This document shows, piece by piece, positions 15,093 through 22,637 of a stretch of DNA of 64,000 nucleotides. Position 1 is the stretch's first letter; every line of letters starts with the position of its first letter. Below the pieces are notes generated by a model, which did no database searches, was not told the DNA's origin, and saw only the letters and a program-made list of their open reading frames with translations. Source of the stretch: Thermocrinis minervae (lineage in GTDB: Bacteria; Aquificota; Aquificia; Aquificales; Aquificaceae); contig NZ_LT670846.1 in assembly GCF_900142435.1 (NCBI RefSeq), forward strand, positions 896,750-960,749, written 5' to 3'. The position numbers and the translations under genes were made by a program.

Positions 15093-16064
15093 ATGGAGCT
15101 CACTTTAGACTTCAAGACGGATGAGATCTACGACGTGATAATAATAGGGGCCGGTCCTGCCGGCTCCTCTGCAGCTATATACACGGCAAGAGCTGGCCTC
15201 TCCACCTTGGTACTATACAGGGCAGAGTCTGATGGTGCTTTAGGTGTAACCCAGCAGATAGAGAACTATCCTGGCATAAGAGGACCCATATCGGGCTATG
15301 AACTTCTAAAGTTAATAAGGGAACATGCCAAAGCCTTCGGTGCTAAGTTTGTAAGAGGTAAGGTCATAGCCACAGATCTGCTGGGAGATATAAAGAAGGT
15401 CTACACCATAGACGGCAGAGAGTTCAAGGGTAGGGCTGTGATAATAGCTTCAGGTGCTATGGAAAGAACACATAAGTATAAGGGGGAAGAGGAGTTTTTA
15501 GGTAAGGGAGTCTCTTACTGTGGTGTGTGTGATGCTGCTTTCTTCAAGAACAGACCAGTAGCTGTTGTGGGTGAGGATGACTATGCTCTAGAGGAGACAG
15601 AGTTCATAAGCAGGTTTGCCAGCAAGATATACCTTATAGTTCCATCAAGCAAGATAAAAGCTCCACCAGAGGCCATAAAGGAGATAGAGGAAAACCCAAA
15701 GGTAGAAGTACTCTTACATCACAGAGTAGTGGAGATAGTGGGTACCTCTTTGGTGGAAGGTATAAAGGTAAAGAAGGTGGGCACAGACCAGGAGATACTT
15801 TTACCTGTAGACGGTGTCTTCATCTTCATGGGCGGGAACAAACCTTCCGTGGACTTCCTGATGAACCAGGTAGAGATGACAGAAGAGGGCTGCATAGTGG
15901 TAAACGAGGAAAACATGACTTCCGTACCTGGTGTATTCGCCTGCGGTGATGTTCTCTGCAACAACATAAAGCAAGCTGTAATAGCTGCAGCGGATGGAGT
16001 TAAGGCAGCTTTGGCTGTGGATAAGTACTTAAACAAGAAGTCTAAGATTAGTGCTCAGTGGTAG
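15093..16064 (+). CDS. thioredoxin-reductase-like flavoprotein with atypical cofactor site
   Basis: 323 residues. The FAD motif IIGAGPAG is at residues 18-24, the redox-active disulfide C143-G-V-C146 is in SYCGVCDAAFF, and the second FAD motif VFACGDV is near the C-terminus. The NADPH-binding loop, normally GGGxSA followed by HRRxxxR, reads VVGEDDYALEE and LIVPSSKIKA here, so neither the glycine-rich turn nor the 2'-phosphate arginines are present. Related flavoproteins without these motifs use ferredoxin or have unknown donors (FFTR/DTR types). Paired with the peroxiredoxin just upstream. The 3' end overlaps trpC by 17 bp. Confidence 0.88.
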   Translation: MELTLDFKTDEIYDVIIIGAGPAGSSAAIYTARAGLSTLVLYRAESDGALGVTQQIENYPGIRGPISGYELLKLIREHAKAFGAKFVRGKVIATDLLGDIKKVYTIDGREFKGRAVIIASGAMERTHKYKGEEEFLGKGVSYCGVCDAAFFKNRPVAVVGEDDYALEETEFISRFASKIYLIVPSSKIKAPPEAIKEIEENPKVEVLLHHRVVEIVGTSLVEGIKVKKVGTDQEILLPVDGVFIFMGGNKPSVDFLMNQVEMTEEGCIVVNEENMTSVPGVFACGDVLCNNIKQAVIAAADGVKAALAVDKYLNKKSKISAQW

Positions 16065-16836
16065 GAAAGCCTAAAAGCTCCCTGAGCTTTGAATAAGGAT
16101 CTTTACTTTTCATGAGCGTAGTGCCTATTAGAAAGGCATCCACTCCGTGACCTTCAAGTTCCACCACCTCCTCCCTGCTTTTTATGCCACTCTCCGCTAC
16201 AACAAACCTGGCACCCAACTCTTTTACCTTAGGAGCAAGTTCTTTTGATAAGTTTATGTCTACCTTGAGGGTATCCAGGTCCCTGTTGTTTATGCCTATA
16301 ATCTTTGCACCTGCGTCTATTGCCCTTTTTGCTTCCTCTAGGTTGAAGACCTCCACAAGGCTCTCCATACCGAGCTCTTGAGAAAACTCTATGAGTTCCT
16401 TTAGTTGTCTTTGGGTAAGGATCCTGACTATTAGGAGTACCACGTCAGCACCGTAGGCCTTGGCTTCCAGAACCTGCACCTGATCTATGATAAAGTCCTT
16501 CCTTAGCAAGGGTAAGTTTACAGCCTGTCTTACCTCAAACAGATCTTGTAAGGAGCCGTTGAAAAACTCTCTGTCCGTCAACACAGATATACCTACGGCG
16601 CCGGCAGATTCATAGAGCCTTGCCTGCTGTGAAGCGCTCACATCCCTTATCCTTCCTTCGGAGGGGGAGGCCTTTTTAACTTCTGCTATTATCCTTGTCC
16701 TACAGCTAGTTAAAAAATTTTCAAGCCTGTAAAACTTATCACGCCTGCTTATGAGATCTTCCAGATGTTTTACGTACTCTTTATCCTTCTTTATCTCTGA
16801 CCTCTTTACGCTGAGGATCCTCTCTAAAACCGCCAT
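16048..16836 (-). CDS. trpC: indole-3-glycerol phosphate synthase
   Basis: 262-residue TIM-barrel enzyme of tryptophan synthesis, cyclising CdRP to indole-3-glycerol phosphate. Catalytic and binding motifs are present: IIAEVKKASPSEG (Lys), LTDREFFNG, LLRKDFIID (Lys), GINNRDLDT and VVAESGIKS, ending in the phosphate-binding GTTLMKS. It is monofunctional, without a fused TrpF. It is last in a minus-strand run behind the TusA-DUF3343 gene, whose stop shares one base with its start. No other trp genes are in the window, consistent with scattered pathway genes in Aquificales. Confidence 0.96.
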   Translation of the reverse strand: MAVLERILSVKRSEIKKDKEYVKHLEDLISRRDKFYRLENFLTSCRTRIIAEVKKASPSEGRIRDVSASQQARLYESAGAVGISVLTDREFFNGSLQDLFEVRQAVNLPLLRKDFIIDQVQVLEAKAYGADVVLLIVRILTQRQLKELIEFSQELGMESLVEVFNLEEAKRAIDAGAKIIGINNRDLDTLKVDINLSKELAPKVKELGARFVVAESGIKSREEVVELEGHGVDAFLIGTTLMKSKDPYSKLRELLGFPTTEH

Positions 16837-17441
16837 CAGGGATACACTCTTGTGTAGTTCTTACCCTCCTTCTTGTAGATGGCCTCTACAGCTACACCCT
16901 CCTCCTGGAGTCTCTGGAATATGTCCTTTGCCTTCTTCTCTCCCTTTACAGCCATCACCACACCACAGTGGGGATCTATCTCATCGGGTATGGGTATAAG
17001 CTTGGCCTCACCCTTTAGCATCTTTTCGGCCTTGATGCCTTCAGAGAGAGCGCTGAAGGTTATAAAGTGGTCAGGTTTAGCGGAGAAGGGGTTTAGCATC
17101 ATCAGGAAATGCCTTATATGAAGCTTTACACCTAGAGCATGAAACTTTATCCAGTAGATGAGAGAGGGTTCCACGGCCTGTAAAGACTTTTGCAGGACAG
17201 CTATTACTTTGCCGTCTTCTCTTCTCAACTCCAGGAGTCTGTTGCCCGACTGTTGGCACCAGTTGTATATGTCTTTCTCAAAACCTGGATCTGTGGAGAC
17301 TACCCTAAGAATCTGACCCTCTTTTAGCCTCCTCATCTTCTCCGATGTGATCACTATAGGCAGAGGGCACATAAGACCAGTTAAGTCAAGAATTTCTTCC
17401 CTTTGTTCTTTTTGTTCATACAGCAACTCTGACCTTCTCAT
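16836..17441 (-). CDS. TusA-like domain fused to DUF3343-like domain
   Basis: 201 residues from the ATG at 17441, preceded by a GAGGAAGG ribosome binding site. The upstream TTG is unlikely. Residues 15-80 are a TusA/SirA/YedF domain with the sulfur-carrying Cys25 in LTGLMCPLPIV and VVSTDPGFEKDIYNWC. Residues 120-200 look like DUF3343 (putative Se/S carrier): FITFSALSEGIKAEKML...IPIPDEIDPHCGVVMAV, with a conserved Cys after the PxPxE segment. A linker with LHIRHFLMML joins them. This suggests persulfide or selenium handling. It overlaps the upstream membrane gene by 26 bp and abuts trpC, so the three may be co-expressed. Confidence 0.78.
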   Translation of the reverse strand: MRRSELLYEQKEQREEILDLTGLMCPLPIVITSEKMRRLKEGQILRVVSTDPGFEKDIYNWCQQSGNRLLELRREDGKVIAVLQKSLQAVEPSLIYWIKFHALGVKLHIRHFLMMLNPFSAKPDHFITFSALSEGIKAEKMLKGEAKLIPIPDEIDPHCGVVMAVKGEKKAKDIFQRLQEEGVAVEAIYKKEGKNYTRVYP

Positions 17442-18264
17442 GGTTGCCTTCCTCAAAGCCTAACACAAATAAATTAATAAGCTTTGCAGATTTTTCAAGC
17501 AGGTTGAGAAGCTCCAGATCATGTAGTTCAAAGGGGCTGTTAAAGTAGAAAACTACGTGGGCATAGCCTTCCTCCAGGACTACGGGCACTACGAGGGCAT
17601 TCCTAGATGTATCTATCTGCTTTTTCAAACTACTTAGACTCTTGACGGGGATGATGTGTATGGCACGCAAGGAAAACTCTTCTTTGATGGCAGTAAGGTA
17701 TTCCACAAGGTCTTTACTCTCAAAAGCCTTATCCATAAGATCATAGAACTTCTTGTAGAGAACCCTTTCCTTTTCAAGCCTTCCTAGCTGTTTGGTCAGC
17801 TCAGAGTAAGCTTTTTTTAATTCAACGATATAATGCCTTTCCTTTCTTATGCTCTGTATGAGGTCTGGTGATAGGCTGGCTATATACATGGCAAGGAAGG
17901 GGAGAAGGATAATAAGACTTGCACCGGTAAACAAGCCTATACCAACAGAGGACCAGAAAAGGATCAGGGAAACAAACACGTTTCTGTTGGAGAAGAAGAT
18001 AGACAGGCTAAGTGGAGCAAGGAATGAATATGGATTGTGGCTTGTAAGAGAAAGATACGGCAAGAATAAAGCGTCTACATACTTGCTTAAGAGCTTAAAC
18101 CTACCAGGACGAAGGAAATCATAGGCAAATATCCAAAAGTAAAGAGCAGATGGTACGAGTATAAGGGCTTTTTGGGTGTTATTCTTACCTATGGCCAGCA
18201 GGCAGAAAAACAGAAATATAAGCATCCTTACAGAAAGTAGTAGCAGCTTCCTGTCCTTAAGCAC
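17416..18264 (-). CDS. membrane protein with coiled coil and GAF-like tail, sensor-like
   Basis: 282 residues with a GTG start. Four to five hydrophobic segments fill residues 5-135 (LLSVRMLIFLFFCLLAIG, ALILVPSALYFWIFAY, FLAPLSLSIFF, VSLILFWSSVGIGLF, ASLIILLPFLAMYIAS). A coiled coil of about 40 residues (145-185) and a GAF-like alpha/beta domain (about 190-275) follow. That is the input half of a histidine kinase or GGDEF protein, but no output domain follows. It could act with a partner or be a degenerate sensor. A TATAAT lies 6 nt before the GTG, so the mRNA may be leaderless. Confidence 0.7.
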   Translation of the reverse strand: MLKDRKLLLLSVRMLIFLFFCLLAIGKNNTQKALILVPSALYFWIFAYDFLRPGRFKLLSKYVDALFLPYLSLTSHNPYSFLAPLSLSIFFSNRNVFVSLILFWSSVGIGLFTGASLIILLPFLAMYIASLSPDLIQSIRKERHYIVELKKAYSELTKQLGRLEKERVLYKKFYDLMDKAFESKDLVEYLTAIKEEFSLRAIHIIPVKSLSSLKKQIDTSRNALVVPVVLEEGYAHVVFYFNSPFELHDLELLNLLEKSAKLINLFVLGFEEGNHEKVRVAV

Positions 18265-18270
18265 AGAGAT

Positions 18271-18276
18271 ATTATA
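18271..18276 (-). promoter_or_regulatory. -10 element before the membrane sensor-like gene
   Basis: A perfect minus-strand TATAAT ends 6 nt before the GTG at 18264 and begins right after the stop of the HTH coiled-coil gene (18278-18280). No clear -35 is visible. Confidence 0.4.
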
Positions 18277-18277
18277 C

Positions 18278-18877
18278 CTACAGGTTTCCTTTCAATTTCT
18301 CTATGACTAGGTCCTTCTGCATAATTTCCTTGTCCTTTTCAAGGAGGATCTTTTGGAACTGCAGCTCTTTCTGGAGCATCTCCGTATCCTTTTCCCTCAG
18401 TAGGTTTTCAAGCCTTCTTACCTCTTTCTCCAGAGTTTTCAACCTTTCTTTTAACTCTGAAATCTCGGCTTCTCTCTCCTTTAAAAGATCCTTTAATCTT
18501 TGGAGTTCCATCTGAAGGAGTTCTACTTCTTTCTCCTTCACAGCAAGAAGAGTCTGTACGCTTGAAAGTTCATGCAGGAGTTTTTCCTTCTGGAGGTCCT
18601 TTAATACCTGGAGCTCTATGTATGTGGCTATTAGACTACCCTCTAGACCTGTCTTTAGCTTTTCCAGGTTTTCCTTTAGTTGAAGGTCCACACCTTGCTG
18701 GGCTTCCTTCTGCTTTAAAAGATGCTCGTACTCATCCCTCTGGAGGTAGACGTACCAAACACCATCCTCCTCCTTACCACCTCTGATGACACCGGCCCTG
18801 ATCCTGTTCTTGACAGTGTTTAAAGATACGTTCACAAGCTCTGCATACTCTGATGCTTTTATTTTGATATCATCCAT
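18278..18877 (-). CDS. HTH coiled-coil DNA-binding protein (RacA/KfrA-like architecture)
   Basis: 199 residues from the ATG at 18877, which has a strong GGAGGTGAT ribosome binding site (an upstream start at 18934 does not). Residues 3-55 form an excisionase/MerR-like helix-turn-helix: IKASEYAELVNVSLNTVKNRIRAG, then a wing GVWYVYLQRDEYEHLL. Residues 60-198 are almost pure heptad-repeat coiled coil (LLQMELQRLKDLLKEREAEI). This layout is shared by RacA (chromosome anchoring) and KfrA (plasmid partition, autoregulated), but sequence homology to either is not claimed. Palindromes sharing a TGTYAACATA unit overlap its promoter, suggesting autoregulation or a nearby binding array. Confidence 0.8.
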   Translation of the reverse strand: MDDIKIKASEYAELVNVSLNTVKNRIRAGVIRGGKEEDGVWYVYLQRDEYEHLLKQKEAQQGVDLQLKENLEKLKTGLEGSLIATYIELQVLKDLQKEKLLHELSSVQTLLAVKEKEVELLQMELQRLKDLLKEREAEISELKERLKTLEKEVRRLENLLREKDTEMLQKELQFQKILLEKDKEIMQKDLVIEKLKGNL

Positions 18878-18897
18878 GATATCACCTCCAATATCCA

Positions 18898-18927
18898 ATT
18901 TTAAATAGTTTTTATCATTGCTGTCAA
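18898..18927 (-). promoter_or_regulatory. promoter of the HTH coiled-coil gene
   Basis: Minus-strand -35 TTGACA (18927-18922, perfect) and -10 TAAAAT (18903-18898), spacer 18 nt, about 20 nt before the ATG at 18877. The -35 lies within TGTCAACATA, a copy of the half-site found in the palindrome at 18975-19002. Confidence 0.7.
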
Positions 18928-18937
18928 CATACATTTA

Positions 18938-18958
18938 TTGATGTCATCAAACATCAAG
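18938..18958. repeat. TGATG/CATCA half-site cluster
   Basis: TTGATG-T-CATCAA (18938-18950) is a perfect 13-bp dyad, followed immediately by a third half-site in CATCAAG (18952-18958) with 7-bp spacing. It lies directly upstream of the -35 of the HTH coiled-coil gene and is a plausible operator. Confidence 0.6.
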
Positions 18959-18974
18959 CTATAGGAGGCTAGTG

Positions 18975-19002
18975 TGTTAACATAATTGCTCTTATGTTAA
19001 CA
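18975..19002. repeat. perfect 11-bp inverted repeat
   Basis: TGTTAACATAA (18975-18985), six-base spacer TTGCTC, TTATGTTAACA (18992-19002). No U-tract follows, so this is more likely a protein-binding site than a terminator. The unit TGTTAACATA recurs as TGTCAACATA at 18922-18931 over the promoter. Confidence 0.7.
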
Positions 19003-19119
19003 ATCCTTACAAAACTAGAAGTAAAGGGACTGTGAGGCTTACTGTTATATCGATAACCATAAAAAGTGGAACAGCTTGTACGACGACTAGAAGATTTCCA
19101 GAATGCAGAATATTACCTA

Positions 19120-19157
19120 CCCTTCAGGCTCGAAAAGGTATAAGCCTGAAGGGTTTT
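19120..19157 (+). terminator. hairpin with T-rich tail on the plus strand
   Basis: CCCTTCAGGCT (19120-19130), a 12-nt loop and AGCCTGAAGGG (19143-19153) form an 11-bp perfect stem followed by TTTTATGTTT. The T-rich side faces the plus strand although no plus-strand gene precedes it. It either ends an unannotated plus-strand RNA or shields serA from antisense transcription. On the minus strand it sits just after the serA stop but lacks a U-tract. Confidence 0.55.
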
Positions 19158-19161
19158 ATGT

Positions 19162-20754
19162 TTAGACTACTATCTGTTTTACGAAGATTATGTTGGGGAG
19201 TTTCCTTAACTCTTCCAGGATTTCCTCGGGGACCATATCATCCAGGTTTAGTATGCCAAGGGCTATACCACCCTTCTTCTCCCTTCCTAACCTAAAGCCT
19301 GCTATGTTTACGTTGGCGTTTCCTAGTATGGTGCCTATCCTTCCTATAACTCCAGGAACGTCCTTATTTTCAAAAACGAGCATTATGCCCTCTGGCTCTA
19401 CATCAACCCTGTAGGAATCTATCTGGAAGATGCGCGGTATGTAACCTTCCAAAACTGTACCGGCAACTATCCTCTCGGATCCATTAGACTTTACCATCAC
19501 CTTTATGTAGTGTTTGTAATCTGCACTTTCCTCAGAGGTTAGCTCTTCAACGGCTATACCCCTGTCTTTAGCCACGTAGCTGGCGTTTATTATGTTTACG
19601 GGAAAGTCTACCATTTCCTTTAGTATGCCCATGAGGACTGCAGAGGCTATGGGATGGAAGTGTTGGCTTATGTCACCTCTGACTTCTATATGGACACTCT
19701 TTATTCCCTCTCCTGCCCACTGGACTATGAACCTTCCCATCTTCTCGGCAAGATCAAGATGCGGCTTTATGAGGGTGAGCACAGAAAGGTCTGGGAAGGG
19801 AGCGTTGACCACGTACTCTACTGTTTGACCCCTTAGGGCCTTTATCACCTGCTGGGCAACTATGACGGCTACGTTCTCCTGAGATTCATAGGTGTTTGCT
19901 CCTATGTGTGGGGATAGGGAGACGTTGGGAAACTTCTTGAGCTTTTCTATGAGCTCATAGGGTGGGGGTTCAACGGAATAAACGTCAAGACCTACCCCGG
20001 CGAGCTTTCCACTCTCCAAAGCTTCTATGAGATCATCCTCCTTGACTATGCCTCCACGTGCGCAGTTGATAAGGATACTGCCCTTTTTCATTATGTCAAA
20101 CTCTCTTTTGGTTATCATGTGCTTTGTCTCGTGAGTGAGGGGCGCGTGTATGGTGAGGATGTCTATCTCCTTTAGCATATCGTGGAGGTTGTCCATGAGC
20201 TTAACACCAAGCCTGTCTGCCTTCTCCCGTGGTATGTATGGGTCATAGGCTAGGACCTTCATGCCAAAAGCCTTTGCCCTTATGGCTACCTGTGACCCTA
20301 TGTTTCCTAAGCCTATTATGCCGAGGGTCTTCCCATAGAGCTCTGTTCCCATGAAGTGTTTTCTGTCCCATCTTCCTTCAAGCATGGAGTTGTGAGCTAC
20401 GTGAGCATTTCTCACTACGTTGAGCATGTGGCATATGGTGAGTTCTGTAGCTCCTATGGTGTTAGCTCCTGGAGTGTTTACTACGAGGATCCCACGCATG
20501 GAGGCTGCTTCTATATCCACGTTGTCCACACCTACACCAGCCCTGCCTATGACCTTGAGTCTTTCTCCCTTCTCTATGAGTTCCTTGGTTACGGGTGTCC
20601 TACTCCTGGTGATGATGCAGTCGTAGTCCTTTACCACCTTGAGAAGATCCTCGTAGCTTATGTCTGGCTCGTAGTCTACCTGAAAGTCTGGCTCTCTTCT
20701 TAAAAGCTCAATACCTTTTTCCGAAATAGGATCTGTGATGAGTATCCGATACAT
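19162..20754 (-). CDS. serA: D-3-phosphoglycerate dehydrogenase (long form with ACT)
   Basis: 530-residue enzyme making 3-phosphohydroxypyruvate, the entry to serine synthesis. The NAD-binding fold has GIIGLGNIGSQVA, catalytic Arg is in NCARGGIVKEDDL, and the catalytic His is in LSPHIGANTYESQ. An intervening domain (about 320-450) is followed by a C-terminal ACT domain (about 455-530, VFENKDVPGVIGRIGTILG), the usual serine-feedback or regulatory module of the long type. Start at ATG 20754, 7 nt after a TATAAT on the minus strand. The vWA gene ends 8 bp upstream. Confidence 0.96.
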   Translation of the reverse strand: MYRILITDPISEKGIELLRREPDFQVDYEPDISYEDLLKVVKDYDCIITRSRTPVTKELIEKGERLKVIGRAGVGVDNVDIEAASMRGILVVNTPGANTIGATELTICHMLNVVRNAHVAHNSMLEGRWDRKHFMGTELYGKTLGIIGLGNIGSQVAIRAKAFGMKVLAYDPYIPREKADRLGVKLMDNLHDMLKEIDILTIHAPLTHETKHMITKREFDIMKKGSILINCARGGIVKEDDLIEALESGKLAGVGLDVYSVEPPPYELIEKLKKFPNVSLSPHIGANTYESQENVAVIVAQQVIKALRGQTVEYVVNAPFPDLSVLTLIKPHLDLAEKMGRFIVQWAGEGIKSVHIEVRGDISQHFHPIASAVLMGILKEMVDFPVNIINASYVAKDRGIAVEELTSEESADYKHYIKVMVKSNGSERIVAGTVLEGYIPRIFQIDSYRVDVEPEGIMLVFENKDVPGVIGRIGTILGNANVNIAGFRLGREKKGGIALGILNLDDMVPEEILEELRKLPNIIFVKQIVV

Positions 20755-20761
20755 TTCTCTA

Positions 20762-20767
20762 ATTATA
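20762..20767 (-). promoter_or_regulatory. -10 element of serA containing the upstream stop codon
   Basis: Minus-strand TATAAT (20767-20762). The TAA at its centre (20765-20763) is the stop of the vWA gene. The distance to the serA ATG is 7 nt, predicting a leaderless mRNA. No clear -35 is seen. Confidence 0.45.
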
Positions 20768-22637
20768 GCACCTGCGGGCTGTGCTCTTGGAGCCTTCTTA
20801 GGTATGTATCAAGGACAAACATAAAGGCAGATGGTAACTTTTCAACACTCTTTACCTTTATGCCCGTCTTTTCAAAGTACTCATCCACATAGTTCTTGAG
20901 CTCTCCAAAGCCTAAGCCTACTACTCCGTACCTTCCCTTTATGTGAGAGATTATCCTCTTTAGTTCCTCACCCTTTGCTCCACGCGTAGGCTCTCCATCG
21001 GTAAAGACTACTACAACACCTTTCAGCCCCTTCTCCTTGGTGTAAACCTCTAGGTCCTCCACGGCGAAGTAGAGAGCCTTTTCCAAGTTTGTACCACCGC
21101 CTATTACTCTAAAGAGCTCCACAAGCCTTCCTCTTACAGCCTTGTAGTCTTCATCAAAGGATTTGAGCCTTAGAGTTTTGTCGCTGAATATGTCTATGGA
21201 AAAGGGTATTCCAAGGGCATCAAGGGCTTCGCTTACTAGTATGAGGGATCTTATGGCGTTTATGCTCTTGTCTTCCTTCCTCATGGAAGAAGATACGTCT
21301 ATGAGAAGCTTGAAAGCCAAGCTACCTTTTGATGGAGAGTGTCTCCTTTGAAAGATCTTACCCCTCTTTATGGGCACCTCTACTCCAAGGCTTTTAGGGT
21401 TTAGTTTCCTTCCGTAGAAGTGTCCACCCTCCCATTCCTTTTCGGACCTGGGTAGTAGCTTTTCAAAGCGCCTCTTTATGCTTTCCACATAAGCCAAGAC
21501 GCTTTTAAGATGCATGCTGTACTGTTTGTACTCTTCTTGGGTCATGCCCGTTTGCTTTTGGTAGAGCCTGTCCTTCTCGGAGAGCTCCTTGCTCGTTGTC
21601 AGGGTAAAGGATTGTCCCAAGGACTCCTCCACCCAAGGCTTGGGCAGGAAGGCTATAAATCCCCTATGCTCCACATCCCTCTCTATGGTCTTAGGCAAGA
21701 AGTGCTCCAGGAACTGTATGTCCTTTTCCAATATGGATATGTAGGACATCTGCTTAAGGTAGTCCCTCATCCACTCGGGCATAGCCCTAAGGCTCGCATG
21801 AAGGCTGTTTATCTCCTCTTTGGTGAAGCTGAGAGCAGTCTTCTGGCTTTTTGAAGTTACAAGCTCCTGTAGTTCTGTGGGTAGTTTTCTCAGTATGTCC
21901 GTCATTATCCTTCCTTTGTGTCCGTCCTGCCTTTTTTTACCCCTTGCCTCTTCAAGAAGCAGATCTATGTAGTTGAGCTCCTGAGACTCTTCTATGCTTG
22001 TTATGTACCTTCCTAGTACTTCCTCCATTAGTATGTCGTAGGCTTGCCTGTTGTCCGAAGATAGATACTCGTAAAGGCTACGTTCCAAGGGTTTTACCCT
22101 TTGGTATGTCCAGACAGGAAGAGACAGATCTTCACCCAGCCAGAGGCTTACAAAGGCCAGGGCAAAGGCATGGTGTGGATAGAGCTCCTCCAGACCAGCG
22201 ATCTTTTTCTTGTATAACTCCTTTATGACCTGTATAGAAAAGGGATGTCTTTGGAGTACCCGCTGGCTTGCCTTTATGGATTCAAGGACTGCATAGAGGA
22301 CCACAAAGGTGGAAGGTGGATAGCCAAACCTGAAAAACTCCCTCTGGCCCAATCTCCAGAGGTATAGGTCTGTGTTGGTTATGTACTCTATCTCGTGTCT
22401 TATAGTTGTCAGCGTTGAATCCTCAGAAGACTTGGTAAACTCCTGAACATCGTAGATGATGCCCTTTGGCTTTCTTGCTACCTCGGGTATGACTTCCTGC
22501 TCTCCTCTTGCCCAGAGCTCTACGAGGGGCAGGTATACAGGGTCGTAACCTGAGCCCCAACCCTCGTAGCTTGCCTTAACCACTATATCGTACTCATCCT
22601 CAAGCAAGGACGAGATAATCTTCCACCTTTCCTTCAT
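20763..22637 (-). CDS. von Willebrand factor A domain protein, NorD/CbbO-like
   Basis: 624 residues. The first 400 are a helical region of unknown fold with no signal peptide. The C-terminal vWA domain (about 435-620) has an intact MIDAS: LLIDVSSSM (DxSxS), GGGTNLEKAL (Thr) and VVFTDGEPTRG (Asp). This resembles NorD, CbbO and CoxE-type proteins, which work with MoxR/NorQ/CbbQ AAA+ ATPases to insert metals or activate enzymes. No such ATPase is in the window, so the partner must be elsewhere. It overlaps pgsA by 4 nt and ends 8 bp before serA. Confidence 0.8.
   Translation of the reverse strand: MKERWKIISSLLEDEYDIVVKASYEGWGSGYDPVYLPLVELWARGEQEVIPEVARKPKGIIYDVQEFTKSSEDSTLTTIRHEIEYITNTDLYLWRLGQREFFRFGYPPSTFVVLYAVLESIKASQRVLQRHPFSIQVIKELYKKKIAGLEELYPHHAFALAFVSLWLGEDLSLPVWTYQRVKPLERSLYEYLSSDNRQAYDILMEEVLGRYITSIEESQELNYIDLLLEEARGKKRQDGHKGRIMTDILRKLPTELQELVTSKSQKTALSFTKEEINSLHASLRAMPEWMRDYLKQMSYISILEKDIQFLEHFLPKTIERDVEHRGFIAFLPKPWVEESLGQSFTLTTSKELSEKDRLYQKQTGMTQEEYKQYSMHLKSVLAYVESIKRRFEKLLPRSEKEWEGGHFYGRKLNPKSLGVEVPIKRGKIFQRRHSPSKGSLAFKLLIDVSSSMRKEDKSINAIRSLILVSEALDALGIPFSIDIFSDKTLRLKSFDEDYKAVRGRLVELFRVIGGGTNLEKALYFAVEDLEVYTKEKGLKGVVVVFTDGEPTRGAKGEELKRIISHIKGRYGVVGLGFGELKNYVDEYFEKTGIKVKSVEKLPSAFMFVLDTYLRRLQEHSPQVL

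Larger units (their letters stand above)
18878..19161. other. 284-bp non-coding region with repeats
   Basis: The largest gene-free stretch in the window. From left to right it holds the promoter of the HTH coiled-coil gene, a TGATG/CATCA half-site cluster, a perfect 11-bp inverted repeat, about 117 bp with no recognised feature (two ACTAGAAG copies at 19014 and 19086, a small GTTAT/ATAAC dyad at 19044-19057), and a hairpin with a T-rich tail on the plus strand. No convincing ORF lies within it. Confidence 0.7.

Noticed and set aside
18878-19161. Replication origin in the repeat-rich spacer
   Set aside because: No DnaA-box (TTATCCACA-like) cluster is visible and the neighbouring genes (serA, HTH coiled-coil) are not origin markers. 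dnaB at 3.3 kb alone does not mark oriC.
19032-19295. 88-codon plus-strand ORF in the non-coding region running into serA
   Set aside because: It runs antisense into serA, crosses a hairpin terminator and shows no conserved pattern. The region is better described as non-coding with a possible RNA.
21510-21854. 114-codon plus-strand frame opposite the vWA gene
   Set aside because: Antisense to the N-terminal helical part, no domain and no promoter.
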